Shown: positions 53,277 to 62,560 of the stretch, in pieces
Layout: each line of letters starts with the position of its first letter
How positions within the stretch are numbered: position 1 is the first letter of the stretch
Source of the DNA: Cypionkella aquatica
GTDB lineage: Bacteria > Pseudomonadota > Alphaproteobacteria > Rhodobacterales > Rhodobacteraceae
Direction: 5' to 3'
Assembly: GCF_030161095.1 (NCBI RefSeq)
Contig: NZ_BSPP01000008.1
Location: 11,109-75,108, forward strand
Length of the DNA stretch: 64,000 bases
The notes under the pieces: model-generated
Seen by the model: the letters and a program-made list of their open reading frames with translations, nothing else
Database searches by the model: none
What the model was told of the DNA's origin: nothing
Translations under genes and position numbers: made by a program

Positions 53277-54233
53277 TCAAACTCTGTGCAGATCATCCTC
53301 AAGATAGACCTGCAAAATCTCATCAAAACTAGCCTCAGCCCGAAACCCCAAAGCTTTGGCCCGCGTCGCTGCAAACCGCCTCGGCCAGCTTTGCACGATG
53401 GCCCATACCGCTGGGTCCGGCACATCGCGGATCAACCGCGCCACATCCGCCCCTGCCGCCCGCGTCAGGGCTGCAATCTGTTCGGCCACCGTCACCGCGG
53501 CCCCCGGCAATGTCAGATTGCGCCGTAGCCCCACCAAGCCCAAATCCAATTCTGCCGCATGCAGAAAGAAGCCCACTGCAGCGCGCGGACTGGCCATCGT
53601 GTGCAGCCAATCGCGCGGCACCGGCAGATCGGCGGGCAGCCGATTTAATGGCTCGCGGATGATAGCCGAGAAAAAGCTCGACGCTGCTTTGTTGGCTTTA
53701 CCCGGTCGCACGCAGATCGTCGGCAACCGCAGCCCGATGCCATCCATGAACCCGCGCCGGGAATAATCCGCAAGCAACGCCTCGCCGATCAGCTTCTGCG
53801 CACCGTAGGACGAATGGGGCGTCGGCGCGAAATCATCCGGAATCTCTTCCGGGAACGGCCCGCCAAACACCGCTGTGGTCGAGGCATAGACGACCCGAGG
53901 CGAGTGCCCTGCCGCCCTGATCGCGTCAAACAACGCCCGCGTCCCGTCAACATTCACCCGGTAGCCCAGATCGAAATTTGCTTCTGCCTCACCCGAGACC
54001 ACACCCGCCAGATGAAAAATCACCTCGGGATGATGCCGCATCAATCCTGCAGCGGTGCCGCTTGCCGCCAAATCCCCAACCAGTGCCAGATGCGGTGCAG
54101 TCGCCTCTGCCGCCACTATATCATGCAAAATCAATTGGCTGATCGGCCTGCCCTGCAACGCCCCACGCCCCAGCAAGGCCCGCGTCAATTTTCGGCCAAT
54201 CATCCCAGCCGCGCCTGTGATCAACACCCGCAT
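53277..54233 (-). CDS. denD: D-erythronate dehydrogenase-like NAD-dependent epimerase/dehydratase
   Basis: A 318-aa extended SDR: nucleotide motif TGAAGMIGRKL (near 6), FHLAGVVSGEAEANFDLGY, catalytic YGAQK (near 148) and RLPTICVRPGKANKAASSFF. The last segment is characteristic of DenD-type enzymes, which oxidise D-erythronate to 2-oxo-tetronate. No other tetronate genes (otnC/otnK) lie nearby, so the call rests on sequence. The start is ATG 54233. Confidence 0.82.
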   Translation of the reverse strand: MRVLITGAAGMIGRKLTRALLGRGALQGRPISQLILHDIVAAEATAPHLALVGDLAASGTAAGLMRHHPEVIFHLAGVVSGEAEANFDLGYRVNVDGTRALFDAIRAAGHSPRVVYASTTAVFGGPFPEEIPDDFAPTPHSSYGAQKLIGEALLADYSRRGFMDGIGLRLPTICVRPGKANKAASSFFSAIIREPLNRLPADLPVPRDWLHTMASPRAAVGFFLHAAELDLGLVGLRRNLTLPGAAVTVAEQIAALTRAAGADVARLIRDVPDPAVWAIVQSWPRRFAATRAKALGFRAEASFDEILQVYLEDDLHRV

Positions 54234-54375
54234 GTAAACCCTCCCCGGTTTGGCGCAGCAAAGCACGGCCTGCGTCATCTACAAAGCCCCGTATCCGGCC
54301 AGCATCCAAAATGACATCTGCTGTCGCTTGCGCAAGATCGCTTGCCGGATGCTGCAAGGCGCGTATTCTGGCCTT

Positions 54376-56265
54376 ATGTTACAGCTATTTCGCGCAGCCA
54401 TTTATACAATCCTGCTGGCCGACCTCCCACATCCGGCCCATGCCGAGTTGCGCGCGGTTCTGGTTGGGGTCAGCGATTATCTGACGCTGGACGCCGATCT
54501 GAAAGGCCCCGCCAATGACGTGCGCCTGATGGCAGAGGCTTTGATCACGCGCGGGATCCCGGCCACAGAAATCACTGCACTTACCTCTGACCCCACTGAT
54601 CTGCCCGCTGGTGTTAGCATCGCCAGCCCCACGAAATCCGCAATAATTTTGGCATTGAACGCGATGGCCAGCCGCGCCCAAACGGGTGACACTTTGGTAT
54701 TCTACTTCTCGGGCCACGGCGCGCAGGCCCCCGATCTGACGGGCGATGAGGGCGGTGGCTATGACGAACTGCTGCTGCCCGCCGATGCCGCCGGCTGGAA
54801 AGGCAATGTCGGCATGGTCGACAACGCTTTGCTGGATGATGAGCTGCAGGCTTGGGCGCAGCCGTTGCTGACCCGAGGCATCAAGCTGGTTGGCTTAATC
54901 GACGCCTGCCATTCTGACACTGCCTTTCGCAACCTACCCGGCCAAGGCGGAGTGGCGCGCGGCCTTGGCCCGCAGGATCTGAACATACCCGACACTATCG
55001 CCAGCGCGGCTTCAGCACCAAATGCCCCACCGCTTCGGGGCGACTTCGTTTTCCTCTATTCCTCGCAATCCGACCAACGCTCTTTTGAATACCCCGTTGG
55101 CGAAACTCAGGTTTGGCAGGGTGCCTTCACCCGCCAACTTGCCGCAACACTGCGCGACAGCCCGACAGCACCATGGGCACAAGTGCTTGCCGCAACCGCC
55201 GCCGCCATGCAGCAAGGATCAACCGCGCAGATGCCAGCCGGCGAGGGACCTATGCTGGATCAGAACCTTTTCGGCACTGCCGCACCGCAACACTGGCCTA
55301 TCCAGAACGGCAACCTGCAAGCGGGGCTGCTGCAGGGTCTGAACCCCGGCGACCAACTCTCGGTCTACGCGTCTGCCGAGGGCGGAGCCGCGCTTTTGCA
55401 AGTGACCCTGACCGACGTTGCAGCCCGCAGCGCCCGCCTTCTCGCCCTGCCCGCCAATGCTGCCTGGGCAAAGCTTGACCAAGCAGCGCCGCCGCCCCCG
55501 CTCCAGCTTGCGATGCCGCAGTTGGCTGATCCCGACGACAACAGCGATTATTCCAAATGGCGCGCCGCGCTGGCCCCCTACGTGATGAAAGGCGGGGCCG
55601 CCGATCTGTCGCCCATCTTCACCCAAGGCCAGATTGCTCTTGCTGGCCCGGACGGCGCACTTGATCCGGCCGGCCCCGGCTCCACCCCGCGCATCCAAGC
55701 GCAACAGGGCGAGAACCCGACGCTGGCCGTCGAGCGCGTTTTGGCAGCGGCGACCCACAGCCTGCACCTGCGCCGCATGTTTGCGTCGCTCGCGGGCCGC
55801 AACCTGACAGCACACCCTGCGCTGCAATTGGACTGGCAGCGTAAAGCGACCACCGATTGCGTCCATCATAGCCGTGCACTTGCATTTGATCCCGCCAAAG
55901 GCGTCGCCCCCTGCGATCAACTTTGGCTTGGCTTTCAGAATGTCTCGGGCCGTGATCTGGATGTCTCGATCTTGTATTTCAACACCGATTTCAGCATTGC
56001 GCCGATTTGGCCAAAACAAGGTCTGTCGAACCGCCTCGCAGCCGGGGAAAGTGGCCGGGCCGGGTTTCAGATTGATGCAAACGCGCCGCCCGCCGACGAA
56101 GATATCCTGATCCTTGCCGTGCCCGTCGAACCCGGTGCCGCGCGGGTTGATCTGACCTTGCTTGTCGACCCCGCAACCAACCGCAGCTTTTCCAGCAAAC
56201 CCGCGCCGCTTTTGATGATCCGCCAAGCCGTGCGGATCCGCCCCGCGCAACAGGGAGATGAATGA
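54376..56265 (+). CDS. exported orthocaspase (caspase family, peptidase C14)
   Basis: A 629-aa protein. A signal peptide (MLQLFRAAIYTILLADLPHP, cut near AHA-E) is followed by the caspase p20-like domain, about residues 25-260. It has LKGPANDVRLMAEAL, the catalytic His114 in VFYFSGHGAQ and Cys178 in LIDACHSD. The C-terminal half (about 300-629) is of unknown fold. Orthocaspases cleave after Arg or Lys. The gene overlaps the S1 protease gene by 4 bases (ATGA). A second orthocaspase starts at 63150. The substrate is unknown; see the finding on the zymogen partner. Confidence 0.88.
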   Translation: MLQLFRAAIYTILLADLPHPAHAELRAVLVGVSDYLTLDADLKGPANDVRLMAEALITRGIPATEITALTSDPTDLPAGVSIASPTKSAIILALNAMASRAQTGDTLVFYFSGHGAQAPDLTGDEGGGYDELLLPADAAGWKGNVGMVDNALLDDELQAWAQPLLTRGIKLVGLIDACHSDTAFRNLPGQGGVARGLGPQDLNIPDTIASAASAPNAPPLRGDFVFLYSSQSDQRSFEYPVGETQVWQGAFTRQLAATLRDSPTAPWAQVLAATAAAMQQGSTAQMPAGEGPMLDQNLFGTAAPQHWPIQNGNLQAGLLQGLNPGDQLSVYASAEGGAALLQVTLTDVAARSARLLALPANAAWAKLDQAAPPPPLQLAMPQLADPDDNSDYSKWRAALAPYVMKGGAADLSPIFTQGQIALAGPDGALDPAGPGSTPRIQAQQGENPTLAVERVLAAATHSLHLRRMFASLAGRNLTAHPALQLDWQRKATTDCVHHSRALAFDPAKGVAPCDQLWLGFQNVSGRDLDVSILYFNTDFSIAPIWPKQGLSNRLAAGESGRAGFQIDANAPPADEDILILAVPVEPGAARVDLTLLVDPATNRSFSSKPAPLLMIRQAVRIRPAQQGDE

Positions 56266-57299
56266 TGAAGCCGATCATGACCACACTTGCTTTGCTCGCC
56301 ATGGCAGCCCCGGCAACAGCCGAAGTGACACCCAATTTCGCCCAAACACCACCATCCGCCTTTGCTTGGGCAAAAAGCGGCGAGAAGGCGGCTTTCGCAC
56401 GCAAAGCCGCATCTGGAGGCAAGGTGGTGGGCGGTAAAATCTCTGCGACCGGGGCGTGGCCTTGGCAGGTGGCGCTGCTGATTGGTGGCGCGCCGATTGG
56501 GCCGGACGCGCAGTTTTGCGGCGGCAGTTTGGTGATGGAAGAATGGGTGCTGACTGCGGCGCATTGCGTGCACATGCAGGACGCGCAGGGGAATTGGGGC
56601 GATCTGAACCCGCAGGAAGTCTCGGTGATGCTGGGCAGCAATATCATCGCGGCGGGCAAGGGTGAGGTGATCGCGGTGAAAGCGGTGTTCCGGCATCCCG
56701 ACTATGTCGGCACCGGGTTTGATAATGATATCGCGCTGCTGAAACTGACCCGCGCGCCGCGGTTGCCGCATCAGATCATTCAGGTGCCGGATGCTGCCTT
56801 CGGGGACCAGCTGGATCAGCCGGGGGTGGTGACGGTGGTGACGGGCTGGGGTCTGGTTGAGGGCGGCGTTCATCCCGAGGCGCTGCATGAGACCGAGATT
56901 CAGATGCTGGACCGTGCGGTTTGCAATCAATCCCTGATGGCCGCGCGGACCGATGCGGCGGCTGAAGGCTTTGGCTATGCGGTGGGGGTGTTGAGTTTGC
57001 GCGACGAGGACGCCTATCAGATCTGGGATGAGCTGGTGGGCCGCGCGCCGGCGCCGATGAGCCCCAATATGCTGTGTTCGGGCACGTTCGAGGGCGGCAA
57101 GACCGCCTGTTCGGGTGACAGCGGCGGGCCTTTGGTGGTGCCATTGGAGGATGGAACCTATATTCAGGCCGGGATTGTCAGCTGGGGTTTGACGGCGAAA
57201 TCTGGAGAGGGCTGCGAAGAAAAGGCGCTGTTTTCAGCCTATACAAAGATCGCGCAATTCGTGCCCTGGCTGGATCAGGTGATCAACGAAAACCCCTGA
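56262..57299 (+). CDS. exported S1-family serine protease zymogen
   Basis: A 345-aa protein. The signal peptide (MMKPIMTTLALLAMAAPATA) is followed by a short propeptide, residues 21-54, then the activation motif K54-VVGG and a chymotrypsin-fold domain. The triad is His101 (LTAAHC), Asp156 (FDNDIALL) and Ser287 (SGDSGGP). The position that sets Lys/Arg specificity in trypsin (six residues before the Ser, Asp189) is Thr281 here, so trypsin-type cleavage and self-activation are not expected. The gene is translationally coupled to the orthocaspase. Confidence 0.88.
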   Translation: MMKPIMTTLALLAMAAPATAEVTPNFAQTPPSAFAWAKSGEKAAFARKAASGGKVVGGKISATGAWPWQVALLIGGAPIGPDAQFCGGSLVMEEWVLTAAHCVHMQDAQGNWGDLNPQEVSVMLGSNIIAAGKGEVIAVKAVFRHPDYVGTGFDNDIALLKLTRAPRLPHQIIQVPDAAFGDQLDQPGVVTVVTGWGLVEGGVHPEALHETEIQMLDRAVCNQSLMAARTDAAAEGFGYAVGVLSLRDEDAYQIWDELVGRAPAPMSPNMLCSGTFEGGKTACSGDSGGPLVVPLEDGTYIQAGIVSWGLTAKSGEGCEEKALFSAYTKIAQFVPWLDQVINENP

Positions 57300-57308
57300 G
57301 ATTTGAAG

Positions 57309-57324
57309 TGTCCACGCGTGGACA
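57309..57324. repeat. perfect 16-bp palindrome TGTCCACGCGTGGACA, copy 2
   Basis: Identical to the sequence at 23087-23102 and again just beyond a stop codon (9 bases after the S1 protease gene). The next base is also the same (G). Confidence 0.7.
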
Positions 57325-57440
57325 GAGGTTCGGTTTATTACATTTCAATGGGTTACAGGCCTTCTTTCATAAAGCCGTAACCTTTAACCTCACATTGACC
57401 GGGGGCCTCGAACACGCCGATCACATGCGGACCATTGGCG

Positions 57441-58769
57441 TTATAGCTTCGGCCACAAAATCTCGACCGTCAAACCCGCGTCAACTTCGGGCAGCGACAG
57501 TTTCGCGCCATGCCGTGCCGCGATGGCGCGGACCAAAGCCAGCCCAAGTCCGTGGCCTTTTATGCCGCGCTCTTGATCGCGGGGGGCGCGGGTGAAACGC
57601 TCGAACGCCGCATCACGCAGATCGGCAGGCAGGCCGGGGCCGCTGTCGGCCAAGATCAGGCAATGCTGTGGGCCGCTGGTTTGCAGCGTCAAGCTGAGGC
57701 TGTCACCCTGAGCGCAATATTTGATCGCGTTGTCGATCAGGTTCGACAGCATTTGCGCGATCAGATTGCGGTCGCCGAGAATCTGCAGATCAGGCGCGCA
57801 GTTCAGGGTGCAGATCAGGCCCTTGTCTTCTGCAAGCGGCTCGTACAGATCCCAGACTTCGGCGACAACTGCCGACAGATCGACGGGCAGCAAGCCGCCG
57901 CCGCCCTGATCAGCCTCGGCCCGGCTGATGTCCAGCAGCGAGTCGAACACCCGGATGGCGTTGCGCATCTCGGCTTTCAGCTGGGCGGTGAGTTCGGGCT
58001 GGCCTTCGATCTGCGCCAGCTTTTGCACCATGCGGTTAAGCGGGGTGCGCAATTCATGCGCGATGGTGTCCGACAGGCGATGCGTGGCACGGTTGAGGTT
58101 TTCGATCCGGTCCAGCATGGCATGGACATGAGTTTCCAGCAGGCCAAATTCATCGGGGCTGCTCGGCCCGGGGATGCGTGCGGTCAGATCGCCGTTTGCG
58201 ACCTGATCGGCAAGGTTGTTGATGCGGGCAATCCGGGTCATCACCGATTTTGCGGCCAAGCTGCCGACCACTGCACCTGCCGCCAACAATACCCCGCCCA
58301 GCGCCGCCATGCCTTTGCGCAGGCTGGCCAATGTCGCCTCGACCGGGGTAAGCGATCGCGCGACCAGAAGCGGAAAGCCCCCCGGCAGGATACGGGCGAC
58401 GCCAAGCCAATCGCTGCCCTGATGGTGAAAGCGCTGCACGGCATTGGTCGAGAAATCACTGCCCTGCGGGGTGATCGCGGGCGGCCAAGCGGTTTCGCTG
58501 CCCGCAAGGCGGGTGTGGTTGCGGTCTTGCAGCAGCAAAAGCTCTGCCCCAGTGCTGGCGCGATCGTTGATGGCCTGACGCAAAGCGATGATGCGGCGTT
58601 GTTGGTAAAGTGCAGCATAGCCTGCAAGATCGGCGTTCAGGGCGGCTGTTGTGGCCTCGGTCAGTCGGGTTTCGACAAGCCGATATTGCAGGCCCATCGC
58701 CAGCAGCGACAGCAGGCTGACCGCCATAGCCATGAAAGCCGCAAGTTTCAGGGTAAAGCGGGCCTTCAT
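57441..58769 (-). CDS. sensor histidine kinase
   Basis: A 442-aa membrane kinase: N-terminal helix (residues 8-27), periplasmic sensor (about 28-153), second helix (about 154-175), HAMP region (about 176-230), HisKA with the phospho-acceptor His238 in SDTIAHELRTPLNRM, and HATPase_c with N box LSNLIDNAIKY, G1 ADSGPGLP and G2 KGHGLGLALV. The sensor region has no family I can name, so the stimulus is unknown. It lies 8 bases after the response-regulator gene. Confidence 0.9.
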   Translation of the reverse strand: MKARFTLKLAAFMAMAVSLLSLLAMGLQYRLVETRLTEATTAALNADLAGYAALYQQRRIIALRQAINDRASTGAELLLLQDRNHTRLAGSETAWPPAITPQGSDFSTNAVQRFHHQGSDWLGVARILPGGFPLLVARSLTPVEATLASLRKGMAALGGVLLAAGAVVGSLAAKSVMTRIARINNLADQVANGDLTARIPGPSSPDEFGLLETHVHAMLDRIENLNRATHRLSDTIAHELRTPLNRMVQKLAQIEGQPELTAQLKAEMRNAIRVFDSLLDISRAEADQGGGGLLPVDLSAVVAEVWDLYEPLAEDKGLICTLNCAPDLQILGDRNLIAQMLSNLIDNAIKYCAQGDSLSLTLQTSGPQHCLILADSGPGLPADLRDAAFERFTRAPRDQERGIKGHGLGLALVRAIAARHGAKLSLPEVDAGLTVEILWPKL

Positions 58770-58777
58770 GCGCGACC

Positions 58778-59473
58778 CTAAACTGCAGCAAGCGGCGCAA
58801 AGACATACCCTTCGCCCCGCGCGGTCTGGATGGCGTGTGATCCGGCCTCTTCCAGCTTGCGGCGCAGGCGGCCGACATGAACATCGACGACATTGGTGCC
58901 GGGGTCGAAATGCAGATGCCAGACGTTTTCCAACAGCTGCATGCGGGTGACGATCTGACCAGCATTTTGGGCGAAATAGCTGATCAGCTCAAATTCCTTT
59001 GGCGAAACAGCGACATGCGCGCGGTTGATATGCACAGTGCGGGCCTTCATGCGGATTTCCAGCGGGCCGAACACCAGCAGATCATTGTCTTGCCCCTGCA
59101 TGGTGGCGCGGCGCAGAAGTGCGCGCAGGCGGGCGCGCAGCTCTTCCGGCTCGAACGGTTTTGGCAGGTAGTCGTCGGCACCTTTCTCGAGCCCCTCAAC
59201 CCGATTGGCGGCGCGGCCAAGGGCTGACAGCACAAGGATCATCGCGCCTGCCCCAAGGGCCCGCATTTTTGCGATGGCTTCGACGCCGTCGCCGCCCGGA
59301 AGCATGCGGTCCAGCACGATGACGCGGAAATCTTGTGCCGCAAGAGCGATGCCTTCGGGCAAGGTCGTCGCAATGGTGGCACTGCAGCCAAGGCCGCGCA
59401 CTTCGGACGCGACGGCTTCGGCGATTTCGGGATCATCCTCGATGATCAGGATGCGGTCGGGGGCGGTGGGCAT
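58778..59473 (-). CDS. OmpR-family response regulator
   Basis: A 231-aa regulator. The receiver domain has the acidic pair IIEDD, phospho-acceptor Asp55 (VIVLDRMLPG) and Lys105 (DDYLPKPF), followed by a winged-HTH DNA-binding domain (about residues 130-225, VSPKEFELISYFAQNAGQIV and NVVDVHVGRLRRKLEEAG). The start at 59473 has GAAGGA in front. It works with the adjacent kinase and follows the protease gene after 25 bases. Confidence 0.92.
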   Translation of the reverse strand: MPTAPDRILIIEDDPEIAEAVASEVRGLGCSATIATTLPEGIALAAQDFRVIVLDRMLPGGDGVEAIAKMRALGAGAMILVLSALGRAANRVEGLEKGADDYLPKPFEPEELRARLRALLRRATMQGQDNDLLVFGPLEIRMKARTVHINRAHVAVSPKEFELISYFAQNAGQIVTRMQLLENVWHLHFDPGTNVVDVHVGRLRRKLEEAGSHAIQTARGEGYVFAPLAAV

Positions 59474-59498
59474 CTGGGTTCCTTCGCTTTGCATGATG

Positions 59499-60785
59499 TC
59501 AGAACACCACCACGTCCGGGTCAAGCACATTCGCGCCACCGATGGCATGAAGCGTGCGGTGGCTGGCCCAAGGGTCGATCAGAACATGGCGCGTGCCGGT
59601 CTGACTGTGCAGCAAAAGCAGCACCGGATGGCTGAAGGCGCGCGCCATTTGTGTGGCGGCAGGTTGGCCGTCGATTTGCAGGATCGTCTCGGCCTCAGCC
59701 ACGCCTGCCAAAAGTGCCGGAGAGTTCGGGGCGACTTTGGTGATCGTGGCGGCGTCAAGCGTCAGGCCCAGATCGGTCAGGCTGTATTCGGTGCGCCGGG
59801 TGGGGGAAGCGATGTCGCGCAGGGTCAGGCCTGCGTCGGGTGGGGACAGCGCGCCAATCAACACCAGCACGGATTTTGCGCGCAGGATGGTCAGATCAAA
59901 GCGGTTGCTTGCCAGTGCAGCCTCGACCGCGAAGGCCAGATCGCCGGGGTCCTGCAGGGCTTGGCCGTTGACCGCAAGCAGCACATCCCCCGGTTGGATG
60001 CCTGCATGATCGGCCAGACCGGCGCGGGCGATGCTGTCCACCAGCAGGCCAGTGGTGGCGATGTTCAAAGCCTCGGCCAGTTGCCGATCGACCGGGCGGG
60101 CGGTAAGGCCGAGTTTCGGCAAGGGCGGCAGGGTTTCGTCGATCAGACCCTGCACGATGCGGCTCAGATCGGTGGCTGGGATGGCATAGGCGATGCCAAC
60201 AAACACCCGGCTGCCATCGGCAATCTGGGCGTTCATGCCCACCAGCGCGCCCGCAGCATCCACCAATGGCCCCCCCGAGGAACCGGGATTAAGCGCCGCG
60301 TCGTGTTGGATCATGCGGATCGGCGTGGCGGGTTCGATCTGGCGGCCAAGCGCGGAGATATGGCCCGCGGTGGCGGTGAATGAGATGCCCAGCGGCGCAC
60401 CCAAGGCCCAGACCTGCGCGCCAAGCTGCGGGGATGCGCTGGCAGGGCTTAGACCGGGCCGCGCCGCTGTCACTGCAATCACGGCCACATCGCGCGAGGC
60501 ATCCGCCGCGATGACATGGCCGATTTGCTGATGGCCCTCGGCATCGGTCAGCCGCACCTCGGACGCTTGGCCCACCACATGAGCGTTGCTGACCGCCACC
60601 GCCCCATCGCCCCACAAAAAGGCCGAACCAAGGAAGCGGTCTTCGGCATCGGCGGAATGGACGGTGAACACGCGCTCCATCGCGGTTTCAAGCATCGGGG
60701 TGTCGGCGCGTGAGGGTGCAGCGGCCGGGGTCAGCAGCAAAAGGCTTAGCAGGCTTGCGCGCAGGGCGGATCGGAAAACCGGCAT
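59499..60785 (-). CDS. HtrA/DegP-like serine protease with PDZ domains
   Basis: A 428-aa exported protein. A signal peptide (residues about 1-27, ending SRA-D) is followed by a trypsin-like domain with His69 (VSNAHVVG), Asp99 (ASRDVAVI) and Ser170 (NPGSSGGPLV). One clear PDZ domain lies at about 205-290 (GLLVDSIARAGLADHAGIQP, GDVLLAVNG), and a second PDZ-like region at about 330-395. This is the DegP/DegQ build for envelope quality control. It is co-transcribed with a response regulator and a kinase, which probably controls it. Confidence 0.9.
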   Translation of the reverse strand: MPVFRSALRASLLSLLLLTPAAAPSRADTPMLETAMERVFTVHSADAEDRFLGSAFLWGDGAVAVSNAHVVGQASEVRLTDAEGHQQIGHVIAADASRDVAVIAVTAARPGLSPASASPQLGAQVWALGAPLGISFTATAGHISALGRQIEPATPIRMIQHDAALNPGSSGGPLVDAAGALVGMNAQIADGSRVFVGIAYAIPATDLSRIVQGLIDETLPPLPKLGLTARPVDRQLAEALNIATTGLLVDSIARAGLADHAGIQPGDVLLAVNGQALQDPGDLAFAVEAALASNRFDLTILRAKSVLVLIGALSPPDAGLTLRDIASPTRRTEYSLTDLGLTLDAATITKVAPNSPALLAGVAEAETILQIDGQPAATQMARAFSHPVLLLLHSQTGTRHVLIDPWASHRTLHAIGGANVLDPDVVVF

Positions 60786-61017
60786 TTATATCCTCGGGTT
60801 GCATCTTGGGGCATGTTAGCGCGGCGGGCGCTGTCATGCCCGTGACAAAGCCTGTCACCTTGGGTTGGGGGGCAAGCCCCGTCGTCCTGCGGGCTTAGCG
60901 CCGGGAAATGTGCGCACAGAGGCGCCCGCGAGAATGTGATCTGGCTCTGGCGCTTTTAGGTGGGGCAAGCGCGGACGGAGCGGTTACACTTTGCTGTGCA
61001 TGAAGGAGTTTTGGCCC

Positions 61018-62439
61018 ATGTTGATCCGCCCCAACCGCCGCCGTTTTCTGGCCGGAGCTGCAGCCCTGCCTTTGGCGGGGTTTGTGGTGCCTGCGCGGGC
61101 GGAGGTGGCCGAGATGAGCATCGCGACCCGCCAGATCGAGGTGATGGGCCGAGCTGCAACGGTTTATGGCTTTAACGGCTATGATGGGCAGTTGGGATTT
61201 TACGGCAAAGAAGGCGCGCGGTTTCAACTGGGTCTGCAGAACGACACCGACATCGACGTGATCACCCATTGGCATGGGCAGGTGATGGCCGCCGAGGGGC
61301 AGGACCGGGCCTATACCGGTGGCGGCGCTTTGGCGGCGGGTGCTGTTGATTGGATGGATTTTGCGCTGACCCCCGGCACGCATTGGATGCATGCGCATCA
61401 GCTGTCCGAGCAGCAGCTGATGGCGGCCCCGATGATCTGCCGCGAGAAAGATGCCGAGGATATTCAAGAGCATGTGATCATGCTGCATGACTTCAGCTTT
61501 AAACCTCCGACCGAGATTCTGGCAGATCTGGGCGGCATGGATATGCATGCAGATGGGGCATCAAGCGGAATGAGCCACATGGACGGCATGGACATGTCAG
61601 GCGATATGGCCGGAATGTCGATGGGCGGGGGCGGCATGGTGCATGCCAATGACGTGGCCTATGATGCCTATCTTGCCAACGACCGCACGCTGGCGGACCC
61701 AGAGGTGGTGGCGGTCAATCCCGGCGTGCGTCTGCGCTTGCGCATTATCAATGGCGGCACGGCGACGGCGTTCTGGATTGATCCGGGGCAGTTGCACTCG
61801 GTTGCGATTGCCGTGGATGGCAGTGCTTGTGTGCCGATGACCGCCAAAGCTTATCCGCTGGCGCAGGGGCAGCGCTTGGATCTGATCGTGACGATCCCGC
61901 CCGAGGGCGGTGCGTTTCCGATCTTTGCGCAGGTTGAGGCCGCCCGGATGCGCACCGGAATTGTGCTCGCGACTTCGGGCGCGACTATCGAGCGGCTTGC
62001 AGATCAGGCCGACAGCGCGGCCGCACATCTGGGCAGCGATTTTGATGCAAGCCTGCGGGCCGTTCACGCCTTGCCAGAGCGGGCGGGCCAAATGGCGCAT
62101 CTGATGTTGGGCGAAGAGCCGGGCTATCGTTTTACCATCAACGGCAAAGTCCACGGCGAGGACGCGCCGATTGTCGCAAAACTGGGCACGCGGCTTGAGT
62201 TGATGTTCATGAACACCGGGATGATGATGCATCCAATGCATCTGCACGGCCATCATTTTCAGGTGGTCGACACTGGTGCGGGAAGGTTCAGCGGGCCACG
62301 GCGCGACGTGGTGGCGGTGCCACCCGGCGGCATGGTGACGGTGGCGGTTGATCTGGACAAGCCCGGCAGTTGGTACCTGCATTGCCACCATCTTTACCAC
62401 ATGGCGACGGGGATGATGACCGAAGTGCGGGTTGGCTGA
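61018..62439 (+). CDS. Tat-exported multicopper oxidase with Met-rich insert
   Basis: A 473-aa protein. The twin-arginine signal is RRRFLAGAAALPLAGFVVPA (near 7-26). Copper ligands are visible in HWHGQVM (near 83), HWMHAHQ (near 122), HPMHLHGHHF (near 404) and HCHHLYHM (near 454). Between about residues 172 and 212 there is a Met/His-rich insert (DMHADGASSGMSHMDGMDMS and onward), like the copper-binding inserts of CueO-type cuprous oxidases. AAGGAG precedes the ATG at 61018. Copper or metal oxidation in the periplasm is likely. It is divergent from the PDZ protease operon. Confidence 0.9.
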   Translation: MLIRPNRRRFLAGAAALPLAGFVVPARAEVAEMSIATRQIEVMGRAATVYGFNGYDGQLGFYGKEGARFQLGLQNDTDIDVITHWHGQVMAAEGQDRAYTGGGALAAGAVDWMDFALTPGTHWMHAHQLSEQQLMAAPMICREKDAEDIQEHVIMLHDFSFKPPTEILADLGGMDMHADGASSGMSHMDGMDMSGDMAGMSMGGGGMVHANDVAYDAYLANDRTLADPEVVAVNPGVRLRLRIINGGTATAFWIDPGQLHSVAIAVDGSACVPMTAKAYPLAQGQRLDLIVTIPPEGGAFPIFAQVEAARMRTGIVLATSGATIERLADQADSAAAHLGSDFDASLRAVHALPERAGQMAHLMLGEEPGYRFTINGKVHGEDAPIVAKLGTRLELMFMNTGMMMHPMHLHGHHFQVVDTGAGRFSGPRRDVVAVPPGGMVTVAVDLDKPGSWYLHCHHLYHMATGMMTEVRVG

Positions 62440-62560
62440 GGCGCAGGTTTCGGCTTCCGTTTTGGGCCTGCGTGACAAATGCCGTCATGGCGGTTTGCTG
62501 GCTTTACAGGAGGGGTCGCGCGCCGCATCCTTGCGACTGACTTAACCCCGGGGCTTTGCC

